From Bacteroidota bacterium (GTDB lineage: Bacteria > Bacteroidota > Bacteroidia > Palsa-948), in contig JACRAM010000071.1 of the NCBI GenBank assembly GCA_016213405.1, forward strand, positions 1 to 64,000: a DNA stretch of 64,000 nt. The letters run 5' to 3'. The translations under genes and the position numbers were made by a program. Below, in pieces: positions 62,895 through 64,000 of the stretch (position 1 is the first letter of the stretch; the number at the start of each line of letters is the position of its first letter). The notes beneath the pieces were generated by a model. It was not told the DNA's origin. It made no database searches and saw only the letters and a list, made by a program, of their open reading frames with translations.

Positions 62895-63013
62895 CATTGG
62901 CTCGTTGATAAATCTGACCACACCTTAGACCAAACGCCTGTTTATTTCGTCTAACATTGTAGATTAAACGTCCAATAAGCAAACTATTTAGGGCTGAGAG
63001 TCGTTAAGAGTAT

Positions 63014-64000
63014 ATGAAGCGATGCGTATATATATGTATAACCGCGGCTGGAATGTTTCTTTCAGAGATTTCTTCCGCCCAATCTGACCCAATTTCAAAA
63101 GACAGTTCCGCAATAATTTTTGCGGATGATCCAATCGCTTCCATGCTGGATAGCTTGTCGCGCGTGATGTATTTTGACAAATCAACGCTTGAGATAACTC
63201 CGAACAAATATCATTTCCCGATTGATTCTGTTCCTAATTATTCTGATTCGATTTACGCCATGCGCCTTGCGAAACTGGATGCTGAATCTCCGTTTGATCT
63301 GATTTATAACAACGCAGTGAGAAGTTACATTGAACTCTACGCGGTTAGAAAACGAGCCATGGTATCGCGCATGCTGGGAATGTCAAAAATGTATTTTCCT
63401 ATCATTGAAGAAATTCTTGACAGGAAAAAAATTCCGCTTGAGCTGAAATATCTTGCCATTGTTGAATCCGCCTTAAACCCCATGGCGCGCTCACGCGCTG
63501 GGGCAGTGGGCTTGTGGCAATTCATGTACGGAACAGGAAAAATGCAGGGATTGAAAATTTCTTCTTACTTAGATGAACGTTCTGATCCTTACAAATCCAC
63601 AGAAGCTGCCTGCGACTATTTACAATTTCTCTATGATATGTTTGGCGACTGGCAGATGGTACTTGCTGCCTACAATGGCGGACCCGGCACCGTGAGTAAA
63701 GCCATCAGACGCTCGGGCGGAAAAACAACGTATTGGGAAATCCGACCTTATCTTCCTAGAGAAACACAGGGATATGTTCCCGCTTTCATTGCGGTGAATT
63801 ATGTGATGACGCACTGGGAAGAACATAATTTATATCCCGCTGTTCCGAAAATTACGTATGCGGATATTGACACCGTAAATATTAAGGAAGAACTTTCTTT
63901 CCAGCAGATCGCAAAAGTGCTGAACATGTCGGTGGATGAAATCCGGTATTTAAATCCCTGCTACAAGCGCGGAACTGTTCCGCACTCAGAAGATAATTGT
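63014..64000 (+). CDS. mltD: membrane-bound lytic murein transglycosylase (MltD type), 3' end cut by the window
   Basis: At least 329 residues; no stop before the window end. Signal peptide ending near SSAQS. The SLT domain has the catalytic Glu in LKYLAIVESALNPMARS, then SRAGAVGLWQFMYGTGKM, and the NGGPGTV loop in LAAYNGGPGTVSKAI. ADIDTVNIKEELSFQQIAKV...DEIRYLNP is the start of a LysM-type peptidoglycan-binding repeat. It cleaves glycan strands in peptidoglycan. The start at 63014 is the first ATG giving a signal peptide. Confidence 0.93.
   Translation, partial: MKRCVYICITAAGMFLSEISSAQSDPISKDSSAIIFADDPIASMLDSLSRVMYFDKSTLEITPNKYHFPIDSVPNYSDSIYAMRLAKLDAESPFDLIYNNAVRSYIELYAVRKRAMVSRMLGMSKMYFPIIEEILDRKKIPLELKYLAIVESALNPMARSRAGAVGLWQFMYGTGKMQGLKISSYLDERSDPYKSTEAACDYLQFLYDMFGDWQMVLAAYNGGPGTVSKAIRRSGGKTTYWEIRPYLPRETQGYVPAFIAVNYVMTHWEEHNLYPAVPKITYADIDTVNIKEELSFQQIAKVLNMSVDEIRYLNPCYKRGTVPHSEDNC

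Overview
The window comes from a member of the Bacteroidota (AT-rich, roughly 40% GC by eye). The evidence is the gliding/type IX secretion genes gldJ, PorP/SprF, porU and porV, a protein with a type IX sorting tail, promoters of the Bacteroidota form TAnnTTTG, and many unnamed families typical of the phylum. Heme synthesis from glutamyl-tRNA and a fumarylacetoacetase suggest an aerobic, free-living organism. I see no rRNA, tRNA, CRISPR array, prophage or transposase gene.

Layout. 1-10.3 kb: a decayed fragment at the edge, murF and gldJ (minus), a divergent PorP/SprF gene, porU, a small HTH protein behind a ten-copy 21-bp tandem array, then porV. 10.3-17 kb: ispF, a DUF4286 protein, rsmA, a lipoprotein and an SRPBCC protein, a lemA-TPM-TPM set, a NifU-type and an Mrp-type Fe-S protein, and a second 21-bp array. 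17-24 kb: small unknowns including a tandem duplicate with one frameshifted copy, a MITE-like element, an FG-GAP protein with a type IX sorting tail, and tag. 24-30 kb: a LolA-like protein, yidD, two related TPR/membrane proteins, two TM2 proteins and dxs. 30-35.5 kb: cupin, ilvE, guaB, fumarylacetoacetase and an MBL hydrolase. 35.5-50.7 kb (minus strand): an orphan ABC permease, a flippase, a methyltransferase, an OmpA/TSP3 protein, rnhB, a glycosyltransferase, hemB-hemCD-hemA, hisF, an acyltransferase and trhO. 50.8-64 kb: a threonine-dehydrogenase-type SDR, a YwqK-like repeat protein, cysS, an M28 peptidase, an anti-sigma/sigma pair divergent from a 1,493-residue alpha-2-macroglobulin, a small basic protein, and an incomplete MltD-type lytic transglycosylase.

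The most unusual feature is the amount of short palindromic and low-complexity repeat DNA, and where it sits. A G/C-rich element (core like CTCCCCTTCGGGGAG) lies between genes and also in frame inside murF, rnhB (twice), a GT4 glycosyltransferase, hisF and the N-terminus of hemCD. Other repeats make up the hydrophobic cores of several signal peptides and a membrane segment, and an rRNA methyltransferase carries a palindrome nested in another repeat. Two tandem arrays with an exact 21-bp period but different sequences lie upstream of small genes, one directly in front of an HTH regulator. Repeats of the type ATTCGTA sit within a few bases of four start codons. Together they suggest a genome in which mobile or expanding small repeats are tolerated in, and perhaps recruited into, coding and regulatory positions.
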